Source: DATCRE01 sp964235605 (GTDB lineage Bacteria; Bacteroidota; Bacteroidia; Cytophagales; Cyclobacteriaceae). Taken from it: 23,535 bases of DNA. Below the pieces are notes generated by a model, which worked only from the letters and a program-made list of their open reading frames with translations, ran no database searches and had not been told where the DNA came from. Made by a program: the position numbers and the translations under genes. Below, piece by piece: positions 23,174 to 23,535 of this stretch. The stretch spans positions 1 to 23,535 of the forward strand of contig CAXSCR010000066.1 of NCBI GenBank assembly GCA_964235605.1, given 5' to 3'. Positions within the stretch are counted from its first letter, which is position 1. The number at the start of each line of letters is the position of its first letter.

Positions 23174-23187
23174 ACCACTGCAGTGGT
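23174..23187. promoter_or_regulatory. 14-bp perfect palindrome upstream of the tonB promoter
   Basis: ACCACTGCAGTGGT is its own reverse complement. It starts 11 bases upstream of the predicted -33 box, where activators often bind. No T-run follows, so it is not a terminator. No binding protein is identified. Confidence 0.4.
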
Positions 23188-23302
23188 GCATTAAACAATT
23201 AGTAAACTTGTGCGTATTATTATTTTATATATACCCTATAAAGCGGCGGTTGGCAAAAAGTCACAAAGAATTTACCGGAAAAGTTAAAATAGTATTAAAA
23301 GT

Positions 23303-23327
23303 AAAGGGGAAGTTGATTATCCCCTTT
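23303..23327 (-). terminator. Weak hairpin, possible terminator of a gene beyond the right edge
   Basis: AAAGGGGA (23303-23310) and TCCCCTTT (23320-23327) form an 8-bp stem with a 9-base loop. On the minus strand it leads into an interrupted T-rich stretch, on the plus strand into fewer T. A gene lying to the right on the minus strand could end here. Confidence 0.35.
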
Positions 23328-23535
23328 GCCCTATTATAAGATTTCGAATTGCGATTTTATAGCCAGAATGTATGTCTTACGTAATTAGGGTCTGCTTTTA
23401 ATTCTGAACGTGTTGATTCACAAAAGAGATTGTTCGCTCAAATAATAATATGAGTGTCCGCTTGAAGTCCTAAGACCAAAATTCACACTTTGCATGGTTC
23501 ATAGATAATGCGCGAACCTACGTGTATATTTTCAT
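23328..23535. other. Non-coding stretch at the right edge
   Basis: Together with 23188-23302 this makes up most of a 421-bp gap upstream of tonB. Open frames here are short and have no recognisable protein features. No tRNA, repeat array or promoter was found apart from the hairpin at 23303-23327. Confidence 0.5.

Noticed and set aside
23154..23339. 61-codon plus-strand open frame upstream of tonB
   Set aside because: It overlaps the candidate tonB promoter and palindrome, has no family resemblance, and its basic tail ends in a hairpin region.
23418..23495. 25-codon minus-strand open frame near the right edge
   Set aside because: Too short to support, with no conserved context visible. It could equally be chance in AT-rich DNA.

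Overview
The window comes from a low-GC Bacteroidota genome, most likely a member of the Cytophagales. The evidence is a conserved ftsX-DUF3098-uppP-truB-ribF operon, a TonB-family protein, a DUF2147 secreted protein with Gln directly after the signal peptide, a Flavobacterium-type membrane pyrophosphatase, and promoter boxes resembling the Bacteroidota TTG-N19-TAnnTTTG pattern. The order-level placement is inference.

Positions 1-14073 are read entirely from the minus strand. In transcription order (right to left) they hold: an acyl-CoA thioesterase and a small protein resembling the psi subunit of DNA polymerase III; the membrane pyrophosphatase hppA with its own promoter and terminator; a DUF2147 protein; an ECF-like sigma factor followed at once by a membrane protein placed like an anti-sigma factor; the ftsX operon (division, lipid carrier recycling, tRNA modification, flavin synthesis); acetoacetyl-CoA synthetase; a monofunctional transglycosylase; a plant-type glutaminyl cyclase lipoprotein; and a glycosyltransferase.

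Positions 14074-22228 are read from the plus strand. A 459-bp leader region precedes thrA-thrB-thrC, the full route from aspartate to threonine apart from aspartate-semialdehyde dehydrogenase. This leader contains a short ORF ending in a run of Thr and Ile codons followed by a stop, which is the signature of threonine/isoleucine-sensed attenuation. After thrC comes a cluster of a RimB-like protease, RimK glutamate ligase and an AstE/AspA-type deacylase. This looks like a set for adding and trimming glutamate on a protein. tonB then lies on the minus strand, convergent with that cluster.

The points most worth a second look are the threonine leader peptide, the HolD-like protein, an hppA promoter sited just upstream of a perfect intrinsic terminator, the ion-specificity residues of HppA, and degenerate 7-bp-phased repeats in several intergenic gaps. 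No insertion sequence, prophage, CRISPR array, tRNA or rRNA was seen.
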